From Hippopus hippopus (lineage: Eukaryota > Mollusca > Bivalvia > Cardiida > Cardiidae): a stretch of DNA of 64,000 nucleotides. Below the pieces are notes generated by a model. The model was not told where the DNA came from. It saw only the letters and a program-made list of their open reading frames with translations, and searched no databases. The DNA lies in the NCBI GenBank assembly GCA_946811185.2, contig OX328110.1, forward strand, positions 22,616,456 to 22,680,455, read 5' to 3'. The position numbers were made by a program, and so were the translations under genes. Below, piece by piece: positions 12,922 through 24,560 of the stretch (positions within the stretch are counted from its first letter, which is position 1; each line of letters opens with the position of its first letter).

Positions 12922-13110
12922 AGGTTCCGTATTCACTAACTATTCATAAGAATATTCTTTGTCTAATTCTCAAGAATTTTCTAAATTTCAAAGAAAAACA
13001 ACTGCTGATTGGCCGAACCTGATACTCTAGCCAATCAAAAGAACTTTGAGTTCTTTCAAATTTAGAACATTCGTCAGCATAAAGAAAAGAGAATATTCTT
13101 GTATTATACT
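12922..13110. mobile_element. Degenerate MITE-E
   Basis: TTCCGTATTCACTAACTATT start. Centre GATTGGCCGAACCTGATACT then CTAGCCAATC. The right end breaks down before 13110. Confidence 0.75.
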
Positions 13111-13248
13111 GCAAAGAAATTTCTCGTGGTCTGATTGGATAATATGTCCCGAACATATATATCATGTACACTGGCAAAACAAACGTAAAAGCAGTTTCCC
13201 TTTCGGGAGCCCCGTAGACATGACTACACTATCAACACAACATCCAAA

Positions 13249-13318
13249 ATGGCGGCGTCGATCAAGATTAACATCAAGATTATGCGCCAAGCTGCACGTT
13301 TTAGCACGTATTACCAAG
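13249..13318 (+). CDS. Possible short first coding exon (MAAS...), unrecognised
   Basis: Seen: an ATG inside AAAATGGCGGC, a YY1-like motif often found over the start codon of housekeeping genes, opens a frame reading MAASIKINIKIMRQAARFST and then YYQ. It reaches CCAAG|GTTTCA, a possible phase-1 donor; without splicing a TGA stops it at 13342. The Arg/Lys-containing, acid-free N-terminus resembles a mitochondrial presequence. Two TGACGTCA sites lie at 13325 and 13342. No downstream exon was found, and both flanks are repeat-like (MITE-E remnant before, large hairpin after), so this may be a chance frame. Confidence 0.2.
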
Positions 13319-13488
13319 GTTTCAATGACGTCAGTTCCCAGTGACGTCAGTTTTCATTAAATTGGGGCACTCAGAAGGGAAATTCTACATCGTCAGCGTA
13401 CTCAATTTTTTAAACCAAAAAACAGGTAAAATTCGCTTAACAAACGTTGGAATGGTAAAACTTTGCAGTATAATAAAATCGTTGTACA

Positions 13489-13615
13489 GTCAGGTGGCAG
13501 GGGACTTGGAAACTTGTTCACGGCTGTGGTGAATCATGTCGCCCCGAGCCGAAGGCGAGGGGCGACATGATTCACCACAGCCGTGAACAAGTTTCCAAGT
13601 CCCCTGCCACCTGAC
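13489..13615. repeat. Large hairpin, 57-bp perfect inverted repeat
   Basis: Arms 13489-13545 and 13559-13615 are perfect reverse complements by direct reading. The 13-nt centre adds three more pairs around a GAA loop after a 2-nt mismatch. It is more GC-rich than its surroundings and does not match any of the MITE families here. Perfect arms imply a recent origin or ongoing arm correction. Confidence 0.95.
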
Positions 13616-13806
13616 CGCACAACTAATAAAGTATGGCGGTGAATACAAACCCTCGACTTCATGACGTAAGTACAAACATTGTTCATCTGTAGAATTAAAA
13701 AAAAAAAAGGTCTGTATTATATTCTTATCATTGAATTACTGGGATTTCTTAGTGTATTATTTTTTTCAGTTTTTCACAGTGATTAACATCACTAATGATG
13801 ATATGG

Positions 13807-13826
13807 TATCATCACTAGTGATGATA
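13807..13826. repeat. 20-bp perfect palindrome
   Basis: TATCATCACTAGTGATGATA is self-complementary. A related half-site (ATCACTAATGATGAT) precedes it from about 13788, so the region is a small cluster of ATGATG-type inverted motifs. Confidence 0.8.
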
Positions 13827-14039
13827 TCGTTTTAGAATATTTGCCGGAAGTACTTTTTTTCCCTATATTGCTCACAGTCTAATGTTTCTGTCTCTGCTTC
13901 AAACATCTTTAGTAAACAATAGCACAGTGAAAAGATTTTCGGTACAGTCTTTCCAAACAATCCTGAGTTAACGACCTTGTAGGAGAAATCTTTTGAAAAC
14001 GATTCGAGAAAAGAAGATAGCTTTTGTGGGAGAGATCTC

Positions 14040-14216
14040 TTGGAAAATATTGTGGAAAAACGAGAAAATAATACCAACCATCATTTTTCTTCTTTCTCCA
14101 TAACGTTTTCTATCCTATGAGAAAACCTAAAGTCTTTTGCACCATTTTAGTATTTGTCATCTGGAGATGTTTTTAATTTGGGAAAGTCTTACACTTGGCA
14201 CGTGGGAAAGAGTTAA
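14040..14216 (+). mobile_element. Very degenerate MITE-D-like remnant
   Basis: AATATTGTGGAAAAACGAGA, an opposing TTTCTTCTTTCTCCATAACG, and GGGAAAGAGTTAAC recall MITE-D. Similarity is weak. Confidence 0.35.
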
Positions 14217-14530
14217 CTGTCTCTTCTTCTAATTTCATATGGCTGGGTTTAAATTGTAAAGGTGCAAAACAATGCATGCCTTCAAATGAAGAGATAGATG
14301 ACGTAACTTACTCTCGAGCCTTACGTCATCTGTTGCGTCAGCTGCTTCTGCCAAAAAAGGATCATGTGTTTGTAAAGACAAGTCCTATGTATACCTACCG
14401 TTCTTGATAATTATTAGCAATCAAAGGGAGGGTTAGGAATATAACAAATAGAATGTTCTAACATGACACGTGAATTCGGCTCTATAAACATAGTGCAAGG
14501 AAAGCGTGGTAAAATCTACGTTATTCTATG

Positions 14531-14590
14531 TAGAGTGACGTCATTCTGTATAGAGTGACGTCATTCTGTATAGAGTGACGTCATTCTGTA
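14531..14590 (+). repeat. Three 20-bp tandem repeats, each with a full CRE palindrome
   Basis: The unit TAGAGTGACGTCATTCTGTA occurs three times head to tail. Each contains TGACGTCA, the consensus CREB/ATF site. Spacing is exactly 20 bp, close to two helical turns. No gene is visible next to it. Confidence 0.9.
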
Positions 14591-14994
14591 TAAAGTAAGT
14601 AAGTAAATTATTCATTGGAATATAATCTGCATCCGCGTTTTTACTCTAAGTATGAACTTGTTTTCCTTTGATGAAGAGCTGGTCATGTTAGAATCGAAAT
14701 AATCTTCTTTCTATCGTGGTTTATCGTTCAATAAACCATTAGATGATTATCCTCTATTTATTATTATATTATTACGTTACTATATTATTACGTTAGTACT
14801 GACCTCATCTTTTTAAATAGTTTATGTTTACGGTACAAACCATTTTTAATGAAGAAAAAAAAAAAATCTATATTAAGGAAGATGATTAATGAGCCTTGTG
14901 AATTTTAAACTTTCAGGATGCATATCAAATACCGTAAAACATGCACGTTATTTCAAGCTAAGGTAATTGAGTTAACGGGTAATTTAAATATTCG

Positions 14995-15197
14995 TTAACC
15001 CTTAGAGCTTCTAAGCGCGACTCGGGGCGCTTTTGCAGACAGTGTAGATCAAGATCAGACTGCACAAAACGTGCAGACTGATCTTGGATCTACACTGTCC
15101 GATACGGTATTTTTTTTTAATTTTGACATTGCAATATGTGTGGTTTTACTATTGTGTGGAAATTTTCGTTTCATTTATTTAAAAGCTTAGGGGTGAA
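14995..15197 (+). mobile_element. MITE-C copy
   Basis: TTAACCCTTAGAGCTTCTAA start, central palindrome around ACTGCACAAAACGTGCAGAC. The right end is decayed (AAGCTTAGGGGTGAA). Confidence 0.83.
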
Positions 15198-15325
15198 TTT
15201 GATTGATATTGTCAATATCTTGTAAGGATCAATTTATCGCAGTTGCAAGACAGTTTGGTTATGTCTCGCCTGATAGCGGGCAATGAATATACAATATCAG
15301 ACTGCAGGTTTGGCCTTGTCTGAAA

Positions 15326-15440
15326 TTAACCCTTAGAGCGCCTTTTACAATTATAGGCCGGTGTAGATCAAGATAAGACTGTATGAAATGTGCAATGTGA
15401 TCGATGATCTTCACTGTCTGCTTTGCTCAGACAATATAGA
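15326..15440 (+). mobile_element. Degenerate MITE-C
   Basis: TTAACCCTTAGAGCGCC start, then GTGTAGATCAAGATAAGACT and a decayed opposite arm (GATCTTCACTGTCTGC). Confidence 0.65.
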
Positions 15441-16966
15441 CAAGAGCAAAATTGAAATCACAATTTTCATGTTTTTTTTTTCTAGACTGCAGCTAGCAGT
15501 TTAGTATTTTCGGTCCTTTAAGAGTGAATACGTTGTGCCCAAGAATAGTCTCAATAATGAGACGCTACGGTGCTTTTTTTCATATATGGACATTTATTGT
15601 GCACCGTACCGTCTCAAGTCCATTGTAAATTTTTCGGTAGCAAAGATACAGCGCTATTTTGACTTTCTGATTCGTCGGTTTAATCTGTATTGCAGCGAAA
15701 TGCAATTAACCTTTATTTACATACATGACCAAAGACAAATTATTAAACCTGTCATTACCTAAAGAGCTTGTAGAGGTCGTTTATAACATGTAAATTTCGA
15801 AAAAAGAACTGACGAAATTTATCGTGTGTGGCGGTCTTTTTGCGTGTTTTCGGGAACGTAAACAACTCCAGTAACAGATAAAATTAACTGTTTTTTTCGT
15901 ATGTTCAGCGTTTAAATTGAAAATATTCGTATTTCAAACGAAGGGTTATTGAATACGCAAGCAACAAGTATGTTCAAATCCTAGTTTTGTGAAGTTATGA
16001 CAGTTCAAACTTGCGCACAAAATCTGTGCGGAGATTTCAACTGTATTTTTTTACGATCGTCTCTGTACCCAGAGGCGACCAGTCAAAAAGCAACATCGCC
16101 TTTGTGGACAGTTATCTGTACTATGCCCTAAAGCAACAAAGTTCACATTTTGCTTGCTGGTGGTTAAAAGCTGAAAGATTGTTGCGGAGTATTAACTTAT
16201 TATTTGTTCTTCAGATTTACAAAGATAAATATTATTAGAGAAGGGATAGAAGTAAGTGTACATTCTGAAACAAAACGATGCATTTTAGACATCATTTGAA
16301 ATACAAAAAGAAAAATAATGTTCTTTGGCTCTCTCGGTTATGTTGCTTGTACTAGTTAGAGTGCAGCTTAAAAATACCACCATTGACACCACTGTAGTTA
16401 CAGGTTTTGCTCTCTGTACTGTTAAAATGAACTTTTTTTTTTACTTTTGAGAAGTCAAGAACTGTTTTATAGGGGCAGTGTAATTCCCGACCATATTGCA
16501 CTGAATCAACAGTTTATTTAGGGATCCAGACTGTTTGCTTTAAGCATGCTACAGTTTTCATCATCCATATTGAGTAGAGTAATGATTCTGACTGCGTAGA
16601 TCTATCCTAACAGGATTCTTACAATCCTTATTTCTTTTTAAAGGATTCGAAAAGAGACGAAAAATTATATTTAAAGCCACAAATACAATGTATAGTCTTC
16701 ACAAGAATTTATGGTACAATATTTAGCACATACGTACTAGTTTGAAATTGGCGTCATCAAACGAAAAGAATAAAAAGACGAGAAAAAATAATGACTGCAA
16801 AATGATGTGGCTAGTAAAAGTACGATAATTGTTGCGACGATTAATTTGTAATGGAGAATCTCAGAGCAGTGTAAATTGGCTTTCTCGTAGTCTAGTTAAA
16901 GGAGATTAATGGCCATTAATTGCCAGTATCATTCTATGGAATCATATTACTCCTTGTTATTTGCAA
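15441..16966. other. No gene seen
   Basis: Two 75-codon frames (15535-15762, 16011-16238) lack domain features. No repeat match. Confidence 0.5.
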
Positions 16967-17281
16967 CTGTGTTTTCTAAGACAATAAATTGGCTTCTTTG
17001 GGTTCTGCGATTGTTGATGTTTTTTATAGTAATCATCTTCGATATTATTTTAATGTTTTTGATTATAAAAATGTCAGAATTTATATTCATAACTGTTGTT
17101 TCAAACGGCTTTCAATAGTATATCTGTGTTTTCTAAGACAACAAATTGACTTCATTGGGTTCTTCGATTGTTGCTGTTTTTAATAGTAATCACTATGGAT
17201 ACTTTTTTTATGTTTTAGATTAACGATAACGTTAGGATTTATATTTATCAATGTTGTTTCAAAGGGCTTTAAATAGTATAT
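16967..17281 (+). repeat. Imperfect tandem duplication, about 157-bp unit
   Basis: CTGTGTTTTCTAAGACAA recurs 157 bp downstream, and the unit ends (AATAGTATATC) recur at a 158-bp offset. The two copies have diverged by substitutions and small indels. The sequence is very AT-rich and no coding sense is seen. Confidence 0.85.
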
Positions 17282-17337
17282 CAGTAAAGTAACTTAGAAA
17301 AACCCTTGCTTCATATGTTTCCTTCAGCAAACTCCAG

Positions 17338-17421
17338 GACAGCATGGATTTGTGCACTGGCGGCTGTGATATAACTGAAGTGATGTTGAAAACGGTGATA
17401 AACACCATAAATATATCACTT
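17338..17421 (+). mobile_element. SINE-2/3 3' end fragment
   Basis: ACAGCATGGATTTGTGCACT GGCGGCTGTGATATAACTGA and GTTGAAAACGGTGATAAACA match the tail of SINE-2. Confidence 0.72.
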
Positions 17422-17813
17422 AACGTAACACATTGTCAGAATCATAATGATATTCATACTTTTAACTGGTACGATTTCAATCTGCACTTTCACCCCGCAG
17501 TGTCTATTTTTGGCCGCCAGTTTGCCTTAAATACACAGGATAGTTGTGACATCAAACCCTTGACATCGATTTTTTCTGAACTTTATAGTAAAACTATAGC
17601 CTTCTATTTAGTTTATTTCTTGGTGATTTTCTGATCTATATTTGTTAGGGTAGATGGTTGGAACGCTGTGCACAATGCATTATTCAGCACGACATTTATA
17701 AATCCGTCGCAACCAGAACAACGAATATTCAACTTATTTGGCTGCAACGGGATATAATAGCCACTGTGTATTAAGAAATCTTTTTTATTCCGAGGTTAGA
17801 ATGAAACAGTGAT

Positions 17814-18190
17814 ATATAGGATCTGACATGAGTTGGCGTTTAAGATAAAATTTTATTAAACGAGTCTAGGGAAAATGTTTTAAAGTGAGCCTTAGGCAAG
17901 CTTAATAACATTTTTGCTTGACGAGTTTAATAAAATTTTGTCTCAAACGCCAACGAATGTCAGATTCGTTTAATCACTTAAAGACCATTCACATATCAAA
18001 GATCGGAAGATGGAAAACCATTTATAGATTCAACCAGGGTAATATCCATAAAACCCATTCACTTATATGATATACGTTGGCCTACATAATGACGTCAAAA
18101 ATGATCTCACACAATTGTGATATCAAATGTGCATAAGATAAAAAAAGTCGTAATAGATATATTACATTGAAAACAAGGGAGGTTATGTGA
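17814..18190 (+). repeat. Repeat F, copy 2
   Basis: Second copy, with the foldback better preserved than in copy 1 (GAGTTGGCGTTTAAGATAAA against TTTTGTCTCAAACGCCAACG). One TGACGTCA is kept and the second is mutated to TGATCTCA. Confidence 0.85.
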
Positions 18191-18967
18191 TACAAAGATA
18201 GAACTGTTGTGCACAAAAACCTCTGTCCTCGCCTTTAAGAAGAAAACGGTTAGTTAGTGTGATCACTACTGCTCCATCATTGTGGTATAATGTAATGCGA
18301 GCAAAAATGATGTTAATATGTAAGTGTCATAACATGCCAATACTGCCAGATTCATTTGAGGAAATTTAGCGTGACAAGGCTTTGTCGGGTCACAACCCAT
18401 CACGCATTTTCTGAGAATAAGATTTATAATAGGTAAAAAATTATTAAGGGCACAAAAACATTCGTAAGTCTAGTTTCTTACCGTGTATCTGTCAGACGGC
18501 GCACCAAAATGATCTCTCGAAGATTGGGGCCCATTGTGTACTTTAATCATCATAATTTTCCAGTTATTATAAAACTGTTATTGTTATTGCTCATAAAAAT
18601 AAAAGCCACTTAACATTTAAATGCTTCAATCCACCTCTTCAGCGAGTGCAATTCAATTATGTCGATGTAAAATCTGAAATTGAAGTGTAACGCAAGCGTG
18701 TTAGAAGACTTTTAGTGTTGCTGTGTAAGGGCAATTGTATTATGAAACAATTTATAAAAAGAGTAACCTTGGAGTTTCTTTGAAGGTAACTTTGCATTTA
18801 GCAATAAGTTCCTTCTATCAATTTTTCCTCAGTTGTATATGTCTTTCTTAAAAATTACACATTTCATTTGGTGTCCAGGATTCTTCAAAAAGTTTGTATG
18901 CATTTTGTGTGCACCCTGTGTAAACATGAGTAACGTTCCAAGAAAAGAAATAAAAATGTAGACAATT

Positions 18968-19185
18968 TTAACTCTTAGGGCAGGCTGCTAGGCGCGACTC
19001 ACTGACGTTTTGCGGACATTGCAGATCCAAGATTAGACTGCACAGAACGTGCAGTCTGATCTTGGATCTACAATGTCCGATATGAAGATATTTTTCTCCA
19101 AAAAATAAGTATGAAATAGCATTATTCGCGTTTTTACTATCGGCTTGAAAGTTTCACTTAACTTTTTCAACAGGACAAGGGTTAA
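18968..19185 (+). mobile_element. MITE-C copy, TTAA-bounded
   Basis: TTAACTCTTAGGGCAGGCTG to CAGGACAAGGGTTAA. Central palindrome GACTGCACAGAACGTGCAGT then C. Confidence 0.88.
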
Positions 19186-19359
19186 GGTATGTGAAATGGT
19201 CATGTAATGGTTATAAGCAAGTCTCACACACCCAAGTCTATTCTTTCTGTACCTTTTGCTGCCAACAACATAGTTTTGATTTCTTTTTCGATGGTTAAAA
19301 CTACATTTCCATTGCAGTCGGGCATGTCTTGGGATATTTTTAATCGCTATGCAGCGCAA

Positions 19360-19402
19360 GATGTAGATCCAAGATCAGACTGCACGTTCTACACCGTACC
19401 CC
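19360..19402 (+). mobile_element. MITE-C centre fragment
   Basis: GATGTAGATCCAAGATCAGA then CTGCACGTTCTACACCGTAC: one arm plus part of the other, with no termini. Confidence 0.6.
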
Positions 19403-19455
19403 AAAGTTTTTTTTTTTTTAATCGGCATTCGCAGTGGAAGAGTTGGAAGTGTTCC

Positions 19456-19666
19456 TTAACCTTTAGGCATCTAAGCACGACTCAAAGATTTTTTTTCAGA
19501 CAGTGTAGATGAAGATCAGACTGTACAGAATCTCCTATCTGATCTTGAATCTACACTGTCAGACAAGATGATATTTCCCCCAAATATAATTTTGAAATAG
19601 CAACCTTCGGGTTTATACTATCGGCTTGAAAGCTTCACTTCAATTATTTTACAGGTTAAGGGTTAA
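19456..19666 (+). mobile_element. MITE-C copy, TTAA-bounded
   Basis: TTAACCTTTAGGCATCTAAG to CAGGTTAAGGGTTAA. The central palindrome has mismatches at the tip (CAGAATCTCCTATCTG). Confidence 0.87.
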
Positions 19667-21139
19667 CGAGGTGAGTTAATGGCTAAAGGGATATATCATG
19701 ATATTATACCAAGGATTCTGTAGACATTTTTCCCGATTTTCAAACTAACGCTAACCGCATCGGAGTGACAAAAAAGATACGTGACGAATAGAGATTAAAA
19801 CTGAAACGAAATTGGTGAAAAGCAACTCTTCTTTAGCAGTATGTATTTCCAGTACAACAATTTTGTAAGCTTTGGGTTCATTGTAGAAATGAAGAAATCG
19901 TCCAACGGTTCTAATCGTTTACTGTAACATAGATAGTTAAGAAGAAAATTAGAAAGTATCAAGCGAGCTTTAAATAAATAGATAGAGAATTGTCGTATTG
20001 ATCTATTAATATAAATCAAATTCTTCGTATCGCCGTTTGATACGAACGTATTTTACGACTGAACCGTAGAATGCTGTTTTCAGTTATGCCTGCCTTTGCG
20101 AATGTTGTAATTCAAATTCAGACACCGTACAGTTTAATCTACAAAACGATCTACACTGTTCACTGTTTCCAAAATGTTTCCAAATGCTCGTGAAAAGAGT
20201 GTTTACAATTGAATGTAAATGTTTTGTAACAAAAGAGCAGAGAAAATATAATGTACGATAGACTAACACTTCAAATAGTTAACACTGATTTATCAGAAAT
20301 TACCGAGTAGAAAATAGACTGGTACCATTAGTGTAGAATTATAAATCAGATATATATATGATTATAAAGGATATTATCATCAAAAGGTCAGTCACGCGCG
20401 TACGAAGGTCCAGTATATACTAGTTAGTATGGTTGTTTATGTCTTTCAGTCCGATCTTAATGAGTATTGTCTTACCAATACCCTCAAACTACTGAATAAA
20501 TTAAAGGAACATTTTAGTTCGTGTCAAATTTCCCTAGCTTTGATTTTTTTTTATCAGAATATGGCAACAGTTAGCTGATACGGTAGACCCAAGAAAGGAC
20601 AGGACATTCATTCTCTGAAGTCTGGCCTTTGCTGTTCTTCAGCAAATTAACATGTGACCTTTTTATAGACGGTTGATTGTATTACAGATAGTTAAGCCAG
20701 TATCATTTCAAAGCGGAACTATCAGCTCTTCTCGTGACTGTTAAAGACTATTAATGTCTACAAAATAGCTGTTTTTCTCGTTCGTTTATGTGCATTTGAT
20801 AATTTTATGACAGGATTATGATTAACAATATTTCCCATTGCCAATATTTGAGCTCTTATAATCCTCAGACATAAATGCTATGAAAATAGTTTTATTGATA
20901 GTTGGAAACGAAAACATTTGATTTTAACGGCAAATTTTCGTCAGAATATCGCATCACCATGCAAAGTGTAGAAAAGTATTAGACTGATCTATGCTGTCTA
21001 CCCTCGTATAGACAATGTCAGCTTCTGCACCACAAGGGTGAACCCTATATAACTGCAGAAAGTATTTGCAGCCAATAACGATAATCCATTTATTGAAATT
21101 TCAAACTTCTTTTCACCGGAAAAAAATAATATTACCGCA
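19667..21139. other. No gene seen
   Basis: AT-rich sequence with only short frames. Confidence 0.55.
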
Positions 21140-21246
21140 CCGGCCATTGTAGATTAAAGATCAAACTGCACATTCTCTGCAGCCTGGTCTTAATCTATGC
21201 TGTCCGCAAAAGAGAGTTGAATCGCGTAAGGCAACAGAAGCGTTAA
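21140..21246 (-). mobile_element. Half MITE-C sharing a TTAA with the next copy
   Basis: Central palindrome (GATCAAACTGCACATTCTCT onward) and right end to GTTAA. Its final TTAA (21243-21246) is also the first TTAA of the following MITE-C. Confidence 0.78.
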
Positions 21247-21480
21247 CCCTTTGGCTGCTAAGCGCGACTCACTGACCTTTTGCGGACAGCGTAGATCGAG
21301 ATCAGACTGCACATTCTGTGCAGTCTGATCTTGATCTACGCTGTCTGCAAAAGATCTGTGGTCTACACTATCCGATAAGGACGTATTTTTCCACAAAAAT
21401 TACTTTTCAACTAGCGAAATTGGGGTTTCTGCTATCGACTTAAACGTTTCGTTTCAGTTACTTAGCAGGACAACGGTTAA
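21243..21480 (+). mobile_element. MITE-C copy with extended centre, TTAA-bounded
   Basis: TTAACCCTTTGGCTGCTAAG to CAGGACAACGGTTAA. After the normal palindrome, an extra block (CTGCAAAAGATCTGTGGTCT) precedes CCGATAAGG, making it longer than its relatives. Confidence 0.88.
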
Positions 21481-21732
21481 ATGGAAAGAGCGCAGGGTTC
21501 TTCATTTTATTATTTTCTCCGAGCGGTATCAATAACCCAATCATCTTTTCATCTGATTTACTTCTACACGCTAATGGCACTGATTTCTACTTAAATAAAA
21601 GTTATAGATCAGAGTTTATCATCTGACGCTTCTAAGTGATATAGGAAACAAAGTTTGTTCGTTTCATAATGAATTGCTACATGATTGGTATAAGAAAAAT
21701 ATCGTATTGTTACTCTATTTAATGCCTTTAAG

Positions 21733-21946
21733 TTAATACTTATCCTGCTGACTAAGTGAAATGAAACGTTTAAACCGATGGTAAAAACCCGAATTTTATT
21801 ATTTCAAAGATATGTCTTGGGGGAAAAATATGTCCTTATCGGACAGTGTAGATCCAAGATCAGACTGCACGTTCTGTGCAGTCTGATCTTGATCTACACT
21901 GTCCGCAAAAGATCAGTGAGTCGCGCTTAGCAGCCTAAGGGATAAC
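21733..21946 (-). mobile_element. MITE-C copy, near consensus
   Basis: TTAATACTTATCCTGCTGAC to GCTTAGCAGCCTAAGGGATA then A. Central palindrome GACTGCACGTTCTGTGCAGT then C. Confidence 0.88.
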
Positions 21947-22342
21947 AGTCTTTAGATTGGGTTTAAGCTGCCTTATATTACTGCATGTTATAACACGCAG
22001 CCGGACGTGTTACTTTATATTAAGCGATTTCTTACATATACGAGTTCATTGAGCTGATTCTATCATTTCTCGCTGTTTATTACCCGCGTGTGACAAAAAA
22101 AAGTAATGTTTTCCAGAAGACAATAAAAAAGAAAGGATTATCTCTTTTTTTTTTTTATTTTACTATAATTGAGATAATAGAGGCACCATAGTCATGTTGA
22201 ATACTGTTTCAGTGAAAATCTCAAAACGTTACATAGTCGTTTCTTTTTACCCATGAAAGTAATTAAATATCTTGGTTTTATTGTACCTTCAGCTATTACT
22301 AACATTCACGCCCACGGAATATCCACGTTTGAGGAAAAATAT

Positions 22343-22505
22343 GAGCCATGCTCGGTGAAAAGGGGGTTTAATGCAATTGCAAAGAAAGTTTCAACACGCG
22401 CCAGTCCGTGCAGGCTGACATCGATCGAAACTTGTCGCTTTTGGTCAATTGTCTGCATGTCAAGGGTCCTTCTCCCTCATGATTCAGCCGGTTGTCAAGA
22501 AATCC
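22343..22505 (+). mobile_element. MITE-A, right part missing
   Basis: Terminus GAGCCATGCTCGGTG and a reduced hairpin in which one core half is lost (CGCCAGTCCGTGCAGGCTG). Similarity stops after the TGATTCAGCCGGTTG motif. Confidence 0.8.
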
Positions 22506-22990
22506 TTTCTGGTTACCCATGAAAACAGTAAATATCATGTTTCAACCTGGTTTGCACTACTGCCATCGAAAATGTTGGCACCAAACCCCACTTTAAAAAA
22601 AGAAAAAGTATTTGACCCTTAGATTGAACCCAAAATGGATTCTTTTTGCAGTCATCAAAATAATATCTTTTTTTTTATGATAATACAAAGGAAGAAAGTG
22701 GATAGCATAGCTCTACAGTGAAAAAATGAATAAAAAATACTGTCTGAGCTGGGTATGCAAGTTCTACAAAATGCCCTGAAGTCGAGCTATGCATACAAAG
22801 GATAAATGTGTTCAGGTCATCCTTCAAGCAAGTTTCATTTTCAAGTTTATAGATCTATTAGATTTTACAAAGTAAATAACAAGGCTCTGACAAGTTTTCC
22901 AACACAAACGCGACAAATAGAATGTAGGCAAACCGGTCTAAGGTATAAACACTATACTACTAGTCCTATGTACATGCTAGCTTAGTAAAT

Positions 22991-23252
22991 GACACATGCT
23001 CTGTGAAAAGGGGGTTAAATGCATTTCCGTGATGCATTATAAGAAAAAAGTCGTCGTATGATTATGGATTCATAAAATCCATTTTGTTTAACAACCGAAT
23101 ATATCATGACGTACACTGGTCCTTTGGCATGCAAAAAATTTACAAATAGCAAAAAGCTTCGAACAAGGTCAAGATGCGCGGATTGCGCAGGCTGACCTGG
23201 GTCGATATTTTTTGCAGATGCATTAAGCGCCCTTTTTCACAGAGCGTGGCTC
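22991..23252 (-). mobile_element. MITE-A copy, AAAT target duplication
   Basis: AAAT flanks at 22987-22990 and 23253-23256. The hairpin near the right end is partly decayed (CAAGATGCGCGGATTGCGCA, then GGCTGACC). Confidence 0.9.
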
Positions 23253-23469
23253 AAATGGAATAAACATTTCAAGAATTTGCCAAACTGGAAATCTTTTTGA
23301 CAGACAGCAATTAGGCAAACACTTGTAGCTCTGAACCGTGCATTACAACCAGCCGCAAAGTCTTACTTGTTCCTTAAACTGTTAAGTATGAGCTGACTAA
23401 GAATTTCAAGCCGTTAGTAGATCAACTTACATATAATGCTATTACAGAGTTCTTGTCGTCGGAAAAACC

Positions 23470-23588
23470 CCGCTGTATCAGACGGTTTACGTAGATCTAA
23501 GATTAGACAGCACGTTCTGTGCAGTCCGGTCTTAATCTTCACTTTCCGCCGAATAGGACTTGGATGGGCTTAGCAAATTGATGGTTAA
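23470..23588 (-). mobile_element. Degenerate MITE-C, left end lost
   Basis: GTAGATCTAAGATTAGACAG CACGTTCTGTGCAGTCCGGT and an ending GGGCTTAGCAAATTGATGG then TTAA. Confidence 0.72.
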
Positions 23589-24560
23589 AACTATGTACGT
23601 CTAAAATACTGTTGTTGACCTGATTCTAACAAATACTGAGTTTGATATAACTTTAAATTGGACATTGGACTTGGACTGTTACTATGATTAAAACCATTGT
23701 TGAAGAAAGGTAAAGTGTAGATTAAGATAAGACTGCAAGTATGGCATGGCTACATGGTCTACCGTACCCGCAATATACATCAATAGTCGCATATAGCAGT
23801 ATGTGGATTAACATACAACAGAAATAGGAGAAAGTAATGTGAAATATATGCCTCATTTTATGCCTCAGTATGTTATAAATAGACCACACAATGTGGTAAC
23901 GTTTAGATAATTAGCGATTTGTACGTTTGACCGATGGAGCACATTAATTGGAAATTGTGTCAGTTTCCCCGTTTTTACTCATATTGCCTCTGAACACGTT
24001 TTCCGGGTTGAGTCGTCGTACCATGGTAAAGTAGTTAACAATCAGTCAGAAAGTTCCAGGTTCCAAGATCTATCAAAGTAAACTAGAGATTTTATCAAAC
24101 TAAGTACAGATACATGGTAAGAAACAAACGATGGGTGATGTCGCGCCTATAGTTGCTTCACGCTGGGCACTTCAAAGAGTATTTATGGACCTCGATATAG
24201 GGGTCTCTAACTTCTCTAAACAAACAAATCATAGTCCTAGATCAACTAGAGAAGAACACAGTGACATGTTGTTATTTATTCTCTGTAACTGTGCATGCCG
24301 AATACTCCAATAAGACGGAGCAAACTTTAGTCTTGAAATTGAATCATAACCGTCATTCACATGCATTATCATCAATACTGCCTAGACCATTAATATATGA
24401 TTTTTTTGTGGGTGTGCCTTATTTCTTGTATTTCATCACTGCAATCACTTTATGGATGTACTTTATGGACAGAGAAGATATAGCCCACTTTGTATTTCTG
24501 TGCGTATCCTTCCCCCTTTCTTTCTCTTGTGTTGATAGGGATAGTAGCTGTAACAAATAA

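Noticed and set aside
16909..17183. Membrane-protein-like hydrophobic frames
   Set aside because: Leu/Ile/Phe richness follows from T-rich tandem duplication; frames differ between the two units.
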